Below, in pieces: positions 30,431 through 37,149 of a DNA stretch of 37,149 nucleotides. Each line of letters starts with the position of its first letter. The stretch's first letter is position 1. The stretch lies in contig CABUZF010000001.1 of NCBI GenBank assembly GCA_902495985.1, forward strand, positions 1-37,149. The letters are read 5' to 3'. Source of the DNA: an uncultured Collinsella sp. Its GTDB lineage: Bacteria > Actinomycetota > Coriobacteriia > Coriobacteriales > Coriobacteriaceae. The position numbers and the translations under genes are program-made. The notes under the pieces are model-generated. The model was given only the letters and a program-made list of their open reading frames with translations, made no database searches and had not been told where the DNA came from.

Positions 30431-31870
30431 CTAGTCCAGACGACGGGTCTGCGCCACGTGCTTATACCAGTATGCGCTTGCCTTGGGTGTGCGCTTCTGG
30501 GTTTCAAAGTCAACGTAGAAGAAGCCGTAACGCTTGTTGTAGCCATTGGTCCAGGAGAACTGATCCTGCAGGCTCCACAGGAAGTAACCGCCCACGTTGA
30601 CGCCCACCTCCATGGCCTTAAGCAGCCAGCGCAGGTGCTGCTCGATGTAGTCGATGCGCGGCTGGTCGTCCACAAAACCGTCCTTGTAGGGGTCCTTGTA
30701 GCCCATGCCGTTCTCGGTGATGAAGATCTGCTTGTAGTTGGGGTAGCGCTGCTTAATGTAGACGAGCAGATCGAACAGACCCTCGGGATAGATGATCCAG
30801 TCCCAGTCGGTGGTGGGGATGCCGGGCTTGTTCACATGCTCGCCAATACCCTTGACGCGCCAGCGGCCGGTGCCCTTTTCGCCCGTACCATTGTGGTGCA
30901 GGTCGTTCTCGCCATCGTAAGCCTTCAAGAAACGGCACTGGTAGTTGTTAACGCCCAGGTAGTCGTTGTGGAGCGCGGCCTCGCGCATAATCTCGAGGTC
31001 CTCGTCCAGGATTTCGATGGTGCCGCCCGAGACGGCAGCCAGGCGGTTGGCGCACTCGAGGGTGTCGGGCGCGTAGTCGCCGCGGAAGGTGGCGTCGAGC
31101 AAAAACTGGTTTTGCAGCACGTGCTCGTTGTTGGCGGCCTTGATGTCGGCGGGGTCGTTCTCGTTGAGCGGGTACTTGAACTCCAGCGACTGAATGACGC
31201 CGATTTTGCCCTTAAAACCGCCGTTGTGGAAGGCCAGTACTGCCTTGGCGTGGGCGAGCATCATGTTGTGCTCGCACTGGAAGGCCTCGGCCAGATGCGC
31301 CTTGACGCCACCGGGGAAGGTGCCCTCGATGTAGGTGTTGGAGGCGTCGGCCCAAATCTCGTTAAAGGTGAACCAGTAGGTCACCTGGTCGGCGTACTCT
31401 TTAAAGCAGAAGGTGGCAAAGTCCACAAAGGCATCGATGGTCTCGCGGTTGAGGAAGTCGCCCTTCTCAAAGAGGGGAAGCGGCGTGTCAAAGTGATGCA
31501 GCGTGACGAACGGCTCAACGTGGTGCTTGTGGCACTCGGCGAAGAGATCGTGATAGAACTGCACGCCCTCGGGGTTGATTTCGCCGGTGCCGTTGGGGAA
31601 GATGCGGCTCCAGGCGATGGAGAGGCGAATGCCGTTGATGCCGAACTCCTCGCACAGCTCCAGATCGACGGGGTACTGGTTGTAGAAGTCCGAAGCGGGA
31701 TCGGGGGAGAAGCGCCCCTGGGCCTCCAGGAAGTCGTCCCAGGCGACCTTGCCCTTACCGTGAGTGCGGGTCTCGCCCTCTACCTGGTAGGCAGCGGTGG
31801 CGCCGCCAAAGACAAAGTCCTCGGGAAACTGCGCGGGCGGGTTGGTGACGCTAGCAGGGTTAACGGACAT
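30431..31870 (-). CDS. lacG: GH1 6-phospho-beta-galactosidase (LacG-type), cassette 3
   Basis: 479 residues. This is the copy most like LacG: FPEDFVFGGATAAYQVEGETRTHGKGKVAWDDFLEAQGRF, ASDFYNQYPVDLELCEEFGINGIRLSIAWSRIFP and LFAECHKHHVEPFVTLHHFDTP. The acid/base Glu171 lies in WFTFNEI and the nucleophile Glu386 in FITENGMGYKD. Ser439, Lys446 and Tyr448 of FSWTNGYNKRYG form the phosphate site, with Trp440 as the galactoside marker. It should hydrolyse lactose-6-phosphate or related 6-phospho-beta-galactosides. It follows the EIICB gene by 66 nt, with a perfect 11-bp hairpin in the gap. Confidence 0.91.
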   Translation of the reverse strand: MSVNPASVTNPPAQFPEDFVFGGATAAYQVEGETRTHGKGKVAWDDFLEAQGRFSPDPASDFYNQYPVDLELCEEFGINGIRLSIAWSRIFPNGTGEINPEGVQFYHDLFAECHKHHVEPFVTLHHFDTPLPLFEKGDFLNRETIDAFVDFATFCFKEYADQVTYWFTFNEIWADASNTYIEGTFPGGVKAHLAEAFQCEHNMMLAHAKAVLAFHNGGFKGKIGVIQSLEFKYPLNENDPADIKAANNEHVLQNQFLLDATFRGDYAPDTLECANRLAAVSGGTIEILDEDLEIMREAALHNDYLGVNNYQCRFLKAYDGENDLHHNGTGEKGTGRWRVKGIGEHVNKPGIPTTDWDWIIYPEGLFDLLVYIKQRYPNYKQIFITENGMGYKDPYKDGFVDDQPRIDYIEQHLRWLLKAMEVGVNVGGYFLWSLQDQFSWTNGYNKRYGFFYVDFETQKRTPKASAYWYKHVAQTRRLD

Positions 31871-31893
31871 GATGATCCAATCGTCTAAATCGA

Positions 31894-31927
31894 AGGGCCA
31901 GCCGGCTGTTGATGGTCGGCTGGCCCT
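31894..31927 (-). promoter_or_regulatory. Intercistronic hairpin in cassette 3
   Basis: AGGGCCAGCCG (31894-31904) pairs perfectly with CGGCTGGCCCT (31917-31927), with a 12-nt loop. No T-run follows on the minus strand. It starts 10 nt after the EIICB stop; it may protect the upstream message from 3' decay or partly terminate. Confidence 0.55.
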
Positions 31928-31936
31928 GAGCGTTAC

Positions 31937-33712
31937 TTACTTCGAAAGCTGCTCGGAGACGAAGGCGAGAGACTTGTCGCCGTTCTGGGAGAGCTCGATG
32001 TACTGCTTGCCACGGCAGGCGACGCACTTGTTGCCCACGCGCTCACAGTCCTTCTGCAGGTCGGCCAGGTAGCTTGCGGCCTGCGGGGCCAGGACGACCA
32101 GGTCAAAGTCGGGGAGCATGTCCACGTGGTTGCCATAGGCCTCGGCAGCGGTCTCAAGATTGATGCCACGCTCCTTGGCAGCCTTGGCCAGTGCGTTGGC
32201 GAGCAGGCCCGAGGTACCGCCGCCCTGGCAGAGCACAAGCACGCGCTTGCCGTTGAGGTCGCTGGCGGTCGTTGCCTCGGCAGCGGGTGCTGCAGAAGCG
32301 GCGGGGGAGTCGGCCTTCACGGCCTCGGCAGCAGCGCCGGCGGCAACGCTCTCGGCGTCAGCCTTGCCCTGGAAGGCATCGTTGAGCTTGGCGGCCTTCT
32401 CGGCGTTCTTGGCGGCGAGCTCCTCCTGGGAGATCTCGGCCTCCTCGGCGCACTTCTGGGCGTCATAGGCACGGAAGAACGGGTAGTACAGAACGAAGTC
32501 GACGACCAGGATAAGGGCGAGCATCACAAAGGCGAGCGGCTGGAAGCCCAGGCCCATGATGGTGCCGATGGGGCCGGGGACGGTCCAAGGCAGGGTGTAC
32601 ATAAAGCCGTTCATGCCCAAGAAGTCGATAAAGATCTTGAGGATCCAGATGTTGGCGATCGGGGCAAAGACAAACGGGACAAAGAAGACGGGGTTGAGCA
32701 CGATGGGTGCGGCGAACAGCAGCGGCTCGTTGACGGCAAAGCACACGGGGACGATGGCGGCCTTACCGACGGCGCGCATCTCCTGAGACTTGGCCAGGAA
32801 GCAGAACATAAAGACCAGGACGAGCGTGGCGCCGGTGCCGCCCATGCAGACGACGAAGTACTGGGCACCCTGGGTCAGGACAGCGGAAGCGTGCTGACCG
32901 GCCTGGAACGCAGCCAGGTTGTCGGTCATATTGGCAACGAGAGCGGCAGCGATGGCGGGCTCGACGATCGAGGGGCCGTGGACGCCGACGAACCAGAACA
33001 GGCTCATGGCGCCGTAGATCACAGCGAGGCCGATGTAGCCGTCGGCAGCGGTGAACAGGGGCTGGAACACCTGGATGACGCCCTGGGCAAAGCAGAAGCC
33101 AAAAGCAGCGCGGAAGACGATGTCAAACACCCAAAAGACGGTGATGCAAACGGAGAAGGGGATGATGTCCTTAAAGGTCTGCGAAATGTTGGGCGGAACC
33201 TGCTCGGGCATCTTGACGGTGATGTTGCGCTTAATGAAGAACTTGTAGATGATGCCGGTCACAAACGCAGCGATGAAGGCGGTCAGCAGGCCCTTGGAAC
33301 CAAGGTAAGTGGTGTTGAAGCCGCTGGCAGCGTCCGTGGCGATCGTGTCGCTCGAAAGGAGCAAGAAGCCGATGATGGCCGCGCACATGCACGAGATAAA
33401 GTTGATCTGGTTGTTCTTGGGCAGGTCGCGGTTCTGCGCGTCGGCGAAGTGCTTGGCCGTGGTGGCGGCGCAGGCGATGGCCAGGATGCCCATGGAGTAG
33501 TTGTAGCACTTCCACAGGGCGTTGTTGATGTCATCGGGCCAGTAGAAACCCCAGATGTTGGGGACCGAGGCTACCAGGCAGAAGATGGACGAGAAGATAA
33601 TGATGGGGATGACGGAGATAAAGCCGTCGCGGATCGCCTTGAGGTACTTGTTGCGGGCGATCGCGTTGAAAAAGGGCTGGCCTTTTTCGATGGTGGCGAT
33701 GAGTTGCTCCAT
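31937..33712 (-). CDS. lacE: PTS lactose-family EIICB (LacE-type), cassette 3
   Basis: 591 residues, closest of the three to LacE: IEKGQPFFNAIARNKYLKAIRDGFISVIPIIIFSSIFCLVASVPNIWGFYW, KHFADAQNRDLPKNNQINF and MPEQVPPNISQTFKDIIPF. EIIC motifs are FWFVGVHGPSIVEPAIAAAL and FAVNEPLLFAAPIVLNP. An Ala/Glu-rich linker leads to EIIB with the phospho-Cys in VLVLCQGGGTSG (Cys495); the domain has YGNHVDMLPDFDLVVLAPQ rather than the QYDVIVLAPQ form of cassettes 1 and 2. It imports and phosphorylates lactose or a similar disaccharide. First gene of its operon, AGGAG 6 nt before the ATG. Confidence 0.93.
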   Translation of the reverse strand: MEQLIATIEKGQPFFNAIARNKYLKAIRDGFISVIPIIIFSSIFCLVASVPNIWGFYWPDDINNALWKCYNYSMGILAIACAATTAKHFADAQNRDLPKNNQINFISCMCAAIIGFLLLSSDTIATDAASGFNTTYLGSKGLLTAFIAAFVTGIIYKFFIKRNITVKMPEQVPPNISQTFKDIIPFSVCITVFWVFDIVFRAAFGFCFAQGVIQVFQPLFTAADGYIGLAVIYGAMSLFWFVGVHGPSIVEPAIAAALVANMTDNLAAFQAGQHASAVLTQGAQYFVVCMGGTGATLVLVFMFCFLAKSQEMRAVGKAAIVPVCFAVNEPLLFAAPIVLNPVFFVPFVFAPIANIWILKIFIDFLGMNGFMYTLPWTVPGPIGTIMGLGFQPLAFVMLALILVVDFVLYYPFFRAYDAQKCAEEAEISQEELAAKNAEKAAKLNDAFQGKADAESVAAGAAAEAVKADSPAASAAPAAEATTASDLNGKRVLVLCQGGGTSGLLANALAKAAKERGINLETAAEAYGNHVDMLPDFDLVVLAPQAASYLADLQKDCERVGNKCVACRGKQYIELSQNGDKSLAFVSEQLSK

Positions 33713-33773
33713 GCAATGCTCCTAAGAGTCGGTGGGTTAGCAACGATGGTAGCTTTTGGCGTTCGGTTGCCAA

Positions 33774-33911
33774 AATGTTGACGTTGCCATTTTGCGACAC
33801 AAAAAAGGACACGAACCGGTGGTTCCTGTGCCTGCGAACCGTCGATTCCTTATGCGTAAACGTTTGAGCCGCCCGGTGGCTCTTTGTTTGCACAATGGCA
33901 ACGTTAACATT
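33774..33911. promoter_or_regulatory. LacI-type operator pair of cassette 3
   Basis: AATGTTGACGTTGCCATT at 33774-33791 and, on the opposite strand, AATGTTAACGTTGCCATT at 33894-33911 match at 17 of 18 positions. They lie 120 nt apart, so a tetrameric or looped LacI complex is possible. Both are in the 357-nt gap between the divergent EIICB and LacI genes. The sequence differs from the operators of cassettes 1 and 2 but shares the central ACGT. Confidence 0.65.
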
Positions 33912-33946
33912 TGAGCGCCAAAAGCCGTTTGGGGAAGCAAAAATGT

Positions 33947-33957
33947 CGGTGAACGGT
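33947..33957. promoter_or_regulatory. CGGTGAACGGT element before the cassette 3 LacI gene
   Basis: Another copy of the recurring 11-mer, identical to each arm of the inverted repeat at 6245-6274. It lies 113 nt upstream of the LacI start, with a TATACT hexamer at 33998-34003 downstream. Confidence 0.5.
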
Positions 33958-34069
33958 AGGTTTTGGGTGGTGAGCGTATGGTGGGGGAGGCGTTGGATAT
34001 ACTTGAAGGCGTTAAAAATGACTGCGTAGGGTGCCACCAATGGCATCGTCGACATAGAAAGATCGACCT

Positions 34070-35074
34070 ATGGCCGCTGTTAAAAAATCGGTTTCCGTTA
34101 AGGATGTGGCGCGTCTCGCGGGCGTCTCGGAGCAGACAGTCTCGCGTACGGTGCACGATTCGCCCAGCGTACGCCCCGAGACCAAGGAGCGCGTGCGCGC
34201 CGCCATGCGCGAGCTTGGCTATCGTCCTAACTTTGCCGGCCGGTCGCTGCGTCGCGGCAAGTTCAAGACCGTCGGCGTCGCCATGTTCAACATTACCGGC
34301 ACCGGCAATCTCGACCGTATGGAGGGCTTTGCCGCCGCGGCCGATAAGCACGGCTATGCCATCACTCTCACTAAAGTAGACGGGCATCCGTATACCCTCG
34401 AGGGCGCATCGTCGCGCATGAGCGCACTGCCGGTGGACGGCATGGTTGTGATTATGAACCGCATGCCGGCGGACTTTGGCACCTTTGAGCCGCTGCCCGG
34501 TATGCAGACGGTGCTCGTTACCATGCTGGAGCACCCGCTCTGTTCAACGGTCGATAACGACCAGTTCGATTGCTCGCGCCAAGTGGTCGAGTACTTGCTG
34601 GGGCAGGGGCACAAGACCGTGCACTTTATCTCGTGTCCCGAGCGCTCGCTTTCGGGCATGCGGCGCGAGGAAGGCTGGCGCGAGACATTGCGTGCGCATG
34701 GCATCGAGCCACCGCAGCTCGTGCGCGGCGACTGGACAGCGCAGAGTGGATATGCTGCCGGTCAGGCTCTGGCGGACGATCCGACCTGTACGGCCATTTA
34801 TGCTTCCAACGATGCCATGGCATATGGCTGCATCCGTGGGCTCGAGTCGCGCGGGAAGCGCGTGCCCCAGGACGTAAGCGTGGTGGGTGTTGACGATAGT
34901 TTGGGCGATATCGTGCCCGATCGTCGCCTGACCACGGTGCGCTTTGACAACAAACGCGTCGGCATGTGGGCGGTCGACAAGATTGCCGGCGCCGAGGGCA
35001 CTGCACCCGGTGTGGAGCACATGCTGTTTCCGGGCGTGCTCGTCGAGGGCGATACGGTGCGCGATGTACGCTAG
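34070..35074 (+). CDS. LacI family transcriptional regulator, cassette 3
   Basis: 334 residues, ATG 34070. The HTH VSVKDVARLAGVSEQTVSRTVHDSPSVRPETKERV is followed by the hinge AGRSLRRGKFKTVGVAMF. The effector domain contains TVDNDQFDCSRQVVEYLL and YASNDAMAYGCIRGLESRGKRVPQDVSVVGVDDSLGD. It is divergent from the cassette 3 lacE-lacG operon and probably represses it through the GTTRACGTTGCC operators. The lacF-type EIIA gene follows 214 nt later with its own control region, so it may be cotranscribed only in part. Confidence 0.92.
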   Translation: MAAVKKSVSVKDVARLAGVSEQTVSRTVHDSPSVRPETKERVRAAMRELGYRPNFAGRSLRRGKFKTVGVAMFNITGTGNLDRMEGFAAAADKHGYAITLTKVDGHPYTLEGASSRMSALPVDGMVVIMNRMPADFGTFEPLPGMQTVLVTMLEHPLCSTVDNDQFDCSRQVVEYLLGQGHKTVHFISCPERSLSGMRREEGWRETLRAHGIEPPQLVRGDWTAQSGYAAGQALADDPTCTAIYASNDAMAYGCIRGLESRGKRVPQDVSVVGVDDSLGDIVPDRRLTTVRFDNKRVGMWAVDKIAGAEGTAPGVEHMLFPGVLVEGDTVRDVR

Positions 35075-35108
35075 GGCGCGGGTCTGTTTGGGTTGCCGCT
35101 AATTGTGT

Positions 35109-35206
35109 TCGATATTGTTCAGATTGGTTTAAAAACCGTTCACGGGCGAATAGTGACCGTTCATAGCTCAAAATTACGTTTTGCGCTGTTCTTTTTTGTT
35201 TGAATG
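35109..35206 (+). promoter_or_regulatory. Control region of the lacF-type EIIA gene
   Basis: In order: TCGATATTGT (35109-35118), CCGTTCACGG (35136-35145, reverse of the CGGT element), a second ACCGTTCATAG (35157-35167), then the DeoR-type box TGTTC-N6-GTTTGAATG (35187-35206). TTGCGC (35182-35187) and TGTTAT (35205-35210) could be promoter hexamers with a roughly 17-nt spacer. It combines motifs seen at the LacI and DeoR promoters, as expected for a gene serving several operons. Confidence 0.5.
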
Positions 35207-35288
35207 TTATTGTTTCTGTCATACACAACGCAGCGCGTATGCCCGGACGCGATGCTCTCCATTGGTTCATATGTGAAAGGAACGCAAT

Positions 35289-35627
35289 ATGGCAACCAAA
35301 GAAGAAATCTCGATGGTTGGATTCGAGATTGTCGCATACGCAGGTGACGCCCAGACCGATCTGCTTGCAGCGCTCGATGCTGCTCGCGAGGGTGACTTTG
35401 AGAAGGCCGAACAGCTGCACAAGGATGCCAGCGATGCACTTATCGGCGCCCACGACACGCAGACCAAGCTGCTTTCGCAGGAGGCCGGCGGTGGCGAGAT
35501 GGAGATGACCTTCATCATGGCTCACGCTCAGGACACTCTCATGACCACTATGATCCTGGAGAAGCAGGCCCGCTTTACCATCGATGCCTACAAGCGCATC
35601 GCTGAGCTCGAGGCCAAGCTCGCCTAA
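35289..35627 (+). CDS. lacF: PTS lactose/cellobiose-family EIIA (LacF-type), shared
   Basis: 112 residues, all-helical LacF fold. EISMVGFEIVAYAGDAQTDLLAAL matches the N-terminal helix, and FIMAHAQDTLMTTMIL carries the phospho-His79 and the Asp82 that helps bind the metal in the trimer. In LacF proteins the motif is usually HxQDHLMT; here the second His (position 83) is Thr. It passes phosphate from HPr to the EIIB domains of LacE-type proteins. The window has three such EIICBs and no other EIIA of this class, so it probably serves all of them. AAAGGAACG precedes the ATG. Followed by a terminator. Confidence 0.92.
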   Translation: MATKEEISMVGFEIVAYAGDAQTDLLAALDAAREGDFEKAEQLHKDASDALIGAHDTQTKLLSQEAGGGEMEMTFIMAHAQDTLMTTMILEKQARFTIDAYKRIAELEAKLA

Positions 35628-35654
35628 CGAGCCCTCACAACCAAGTTCCCTTCC

Positions 35655-35690
35655 AAAAGCCCTGCCGCACCCGCGACAGGGCTTTTTCTG
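35655..35690 (+). terminator. Terminator of the lacF-type gene
   Basis: AAAAGCCCTG (35655-35664) pairs perfectly with CAGGGCTTTT (35677-35686), followed by TCTGTCC after five T. It lies 27 nt after the stop. Confidence 0.82.
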
Positions 35691-35700
35691 TCCTCCTCCA

Positions 35701-35767
35701 AGTTGCGGTGAAATAAGGACTGAATAGGGGCCGGCGGGCGCAAAACAATCCCTATTCCACCGCAACT
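35701..35767. repeat. 67-bp palindromic intergenic repeat
   Basis: AGTTGCGGTGAAATAAGGA (35701-35719) and TCCCTATTCCACCGCAACT (35749-35767) are reverse complements at 17 of 19 positions, around a GC-rich middle (GGGGCCGGCGGGCGC). No coding potential and no T-run. It looks like a dispersed hairpin repeat of the REP/MITE kind. Confidence 0.6.
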
Positions 35768-35777
35768 CATCCCGAGA

Positions 35778-35824
35778 TAGTCATTGGGGACGTTCTTAAA
35801 CGACTAGTCATTGGGGACAGTCTT
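35778..35824. repeat. 27-bp direct repeat with TAGTCATTGGGGAC core
   Basis: TAGTCATTGGGGACGTTCTT (35778-35797) and TAGTCATTGGGGACAGTCTT (35805-35824) are 27 nt apart and differ at two positions. The TTGGGGAC core also occurs at 17731-17738. Probably a dispersed intergenic repeat. Confidence 0.55.
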
Positions 35825-35911
35825 GGTGCGCTCCGTTCGTCCTCCCGTTCGATTTTTGCTCGGTGGGTATACTTCCTTTCGCATTAAACGCCGGACTGAG
35901 GAGGTATCCAA

Positions 35912-36943
35912 ATGCCGGATAACGGGTCAATACAAAAAAGAGGCGCGCACGAGATGGCTCATGGGCGTCCTGTCCAGATAACCGAGCACACGACGGTAAC
36001 CGAGCTGCAGCCCAGTCTGTCCGATGTCGTGTGCGCAAACAAAAAGCTGCAGATTGGCTTTATCGTTGCGCTCGTGGTGCTGGCGCTGCTGTCGGGCTTT
36101 GTGGCTCGTCCGCATTTCGCCGATACCAAAACTTGGGACTCCACCATCGAGGTCATCGATCAAAAGAAAGGAAACGTACTGGCGCTCACGACCTCGTGCG
36201 TGGCGCTGTCTGCGGGCATTACCGCGCTGCCGGGTGATACGGGAACGCCGGTTGCCGAGCAGCTCGCGCAGCTTTCAGGCAACCTTGGTATCGTGCTTGC
36301 CGTGCTATACCTAGAGAAATATTTGCTCACGATTTTGTGGTCGGTTGGCCTGGGCATCTTAATCCCGTTTGCGTTGGCGCTCTTTGCGGTGTCGCTCGGC
36401 ATTCACGGGCGCTGGAGCACGAGCGCTGTCCTGCGCCGTGTGGCGACGCGCGTGCTGGTGGTTGCCGTGATCGGCATGGCGCTCGTGCCCGCGAGCGTAT
36501 GGGTGTCGCAGAAGGTCGATGAAACGTATCGCGTAAGTATTGAGCAAGCTGAGCAAAAGGCTGCGGACGCTGCGGACGCGGCCGACACCACGGACAAGTC
36601 AGCCGAGACCAGCTCAAAATCGAACAAGAATAAATCCGAGACCACGGAGTCCAAAAACGTACTTGAGCAGTTGACTGATGGGGCATCGAGCCTTGTTAAG
36701 TCGGTGACCAGCGGCGCCAAGCAGATGACCGATGAGATCGTGCGGCAGGTGACCGATCTGATTGAAGGCGTCATCGTGATGATCGTGACTTCGTGCGTTA
36801 TCCCGCTGCTGGTGCTCGTGGCGTTTCTGTGGCTGGGCCATACCCTGCTGGGGATCGATATTTCCGGCCCGGCGAACTATTTGACGGGCCGCTTTCTGAG
36901 CGCTCCTTCCAAGCACGCCAAAAAGGGCGGACAGTCCGAGTAG
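35912..36943 (+). CDS. Membrane protein of unknown function
   Basis: 343 residues. I recognise no named family. An N-terminal cytoplasmic part of about 45 residues is followed by a hydrophobic segment (IGFIVALVVLALLSGFVA, about 48-65). An extracytoplasmic loop with ALTTSCVALSAGITALPGDTGTPVAEQLAQLSGNLG comes next, then two closely spaced segments (about 120-160) and another at 180-197 (VLVVAVIGMALVPASVWV). A charged Ala/Asp/Ser/Lys-rich stretch (about 210-255) and an amphipathic segment lead to a last membrane helix (about 285-315). GGAGG lies 8-9 nt before ATG 35912. Terminated by a strong hairpin, so it stands alone. Confidence 0.75.
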   Translation: MPDNGSIQKRGAHEMAHGRPVQITEHTTVTELQPSLSDVVCANKKLQIGFIVALVVLALLSGFVARPHFADTKTWDSTIEVIDQKKGNVLALTTSCVALSAGITALPGDTGTPVAEQLAQLSGNLGIVLAVLYLEKYLLTILWSVGLGILIPFALALFAVSLGIHGRWSTSAVLRRVATRVLVVAVIGMALVPASVWVSQKVDETYRVSIEQAEQKAADAADAADTTDKSAETSSKSNKNKSETTESKNVLEQLTDGASSLVKSVTSGAKQMTDEIVRQVTDLIEGVIVMIVTSCVIPLLVLVAFLWLGHTLLGIDISGPANYLTGRFLSAPSKHAKKGGQSE

Positions 36944-36977
36944 GCGGCAAAGCGATCCTTGGAAAACCAACCGTAAG

Positions 36978-37018
36978 AAGGGCGGCCGAGATGCGTTCTC
37001 GGCCGCCCTTTTTGTTTG
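36978..37018 (+). terminator. Strong hairpin terminator after the membrane protein gene
   Basis: A perfect 14-bp stem (AAGGGCGGCCGAGA at 36978-36991, TCTCGGCCGCCCTT at 36997-37010) with a 5-nt loop is followed by TTTGTTTGTTG. Confidence 0.88.
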
Positions 37019-37070
37019 TTGAATACGTGACAAGCTGGGCATTCCCTGAATCCAAACGGTCAGCAATCAT

Positions 37071-37149
37071 CCGTAAACGGTATTTGTTCAAAAAAGAACA
37101 AAGATAAACAAATAGTTGTTGCAGTTACTGTTCGAATGTGTTCAAATAA
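37071..37149 (+). promoter_or_regulatory. Control region of a gene beyond the window edge
   Basis: CCGTAAACGGT (37071-37081) is followed by the inverted repeat TTTGTTC-N6-GAACAAA (37083-37102) and by GTTACTGTTCGAATG (37124-37138), which matches the deoR promoter box at 14 of 15 positions. The combination suggests that another sugar-related gene, probably on the + strand, starts just after the window. Confidence 0.5.

Overview
The window looks like a chromosome segment from a high-GC, gut-associated actinobacterium of the Coriobacteriia, most likely Collinsella or a close relative. That placement is inferred from the gene content (many sugar PTS genes, a DegV protein, LacI/DeoR/GntR regulators), the strong GC bias at third codon positions and the style of the intergenic repeats. 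No 16S gene or other decisive marker is present.

Layout. Positions 1-5075 hold housekeeping genes on the + strand: the end of a degV gene, a beta-hydroxyacid dehydrogenase with a striking His/Cys-rich tail, a small membrane protein, a HEAT-like protein, an isocitrate/isopropylmalate dehydrogenase and a membrane-anchored SurA-like protein. Positions 5110-5994 carry a minus-strand DUF2975/XRE regulator pair. Positions 6010-6697 are a long control region. After it comes a mannose-family PTS operon (EIIA, YajC-like, EIIB, EIIC, EIID) and genes for amino-sugar and tagatose-6-phosphate metabolism: a GntR regulator, agaS, nagA, a flavodoxin (minus strand), a LacX-type mutarotase, lacC, a nagA remnant and a YhcH/YiaL protein. 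A tRNA-Thr and an orphan EIIB with Tyr in place of the phosphorylated His follow. Then come a MITE-like element, galM and a DeoR/LacR-like regulator.

Positions 20585-35074 hold three paralogous beta-galactoside cassettes. Each has a LacE-type EIICB and a LacG-type GH1 6-phospho-beta-galactosidase on the minus strand, with a divergent LacI-family regulator on the + strand. Cassettes 1 and 3 run PTS-glycosidase; cassette 2 runs glycosidase-PTS. None has its own EIIA. A single lacF-type EIIA (35289-35627) lies at the end and probably serves all three. The cassettes are separated by clusters of a roughly 57-bp palindromic repeat, eight copies in total, spaced about 80 bp apart within clusters. 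The window ends with an unrecognised membrane protein and a control region for a gene beyond the edge.

How the genes fit together (inference). The mannose-type PTS probably brings in GalNAc, GlcNAc or a mucin or milk-type disaccharide. NagA and AgaS would then yield tagatose-6-phosphate, which LacC phosphorylates. The three LacE/LacG cassettes would take up several beta-galactosides and release galactose-6-phosphate, which also enters the tagatose-6-phosphate route. LacA/LacB and the tagatose-bisphosphate aldolase are not in the window. The sequence shows several candidate regulatory layers: a GntR operator shared by the PTS operon and agaS, a separate LacI operator type for each cassette, a DeoR-type box at the deoR and lacF promoters, and a recurring CGGTRARCGGT element at most of the sugar promoters.
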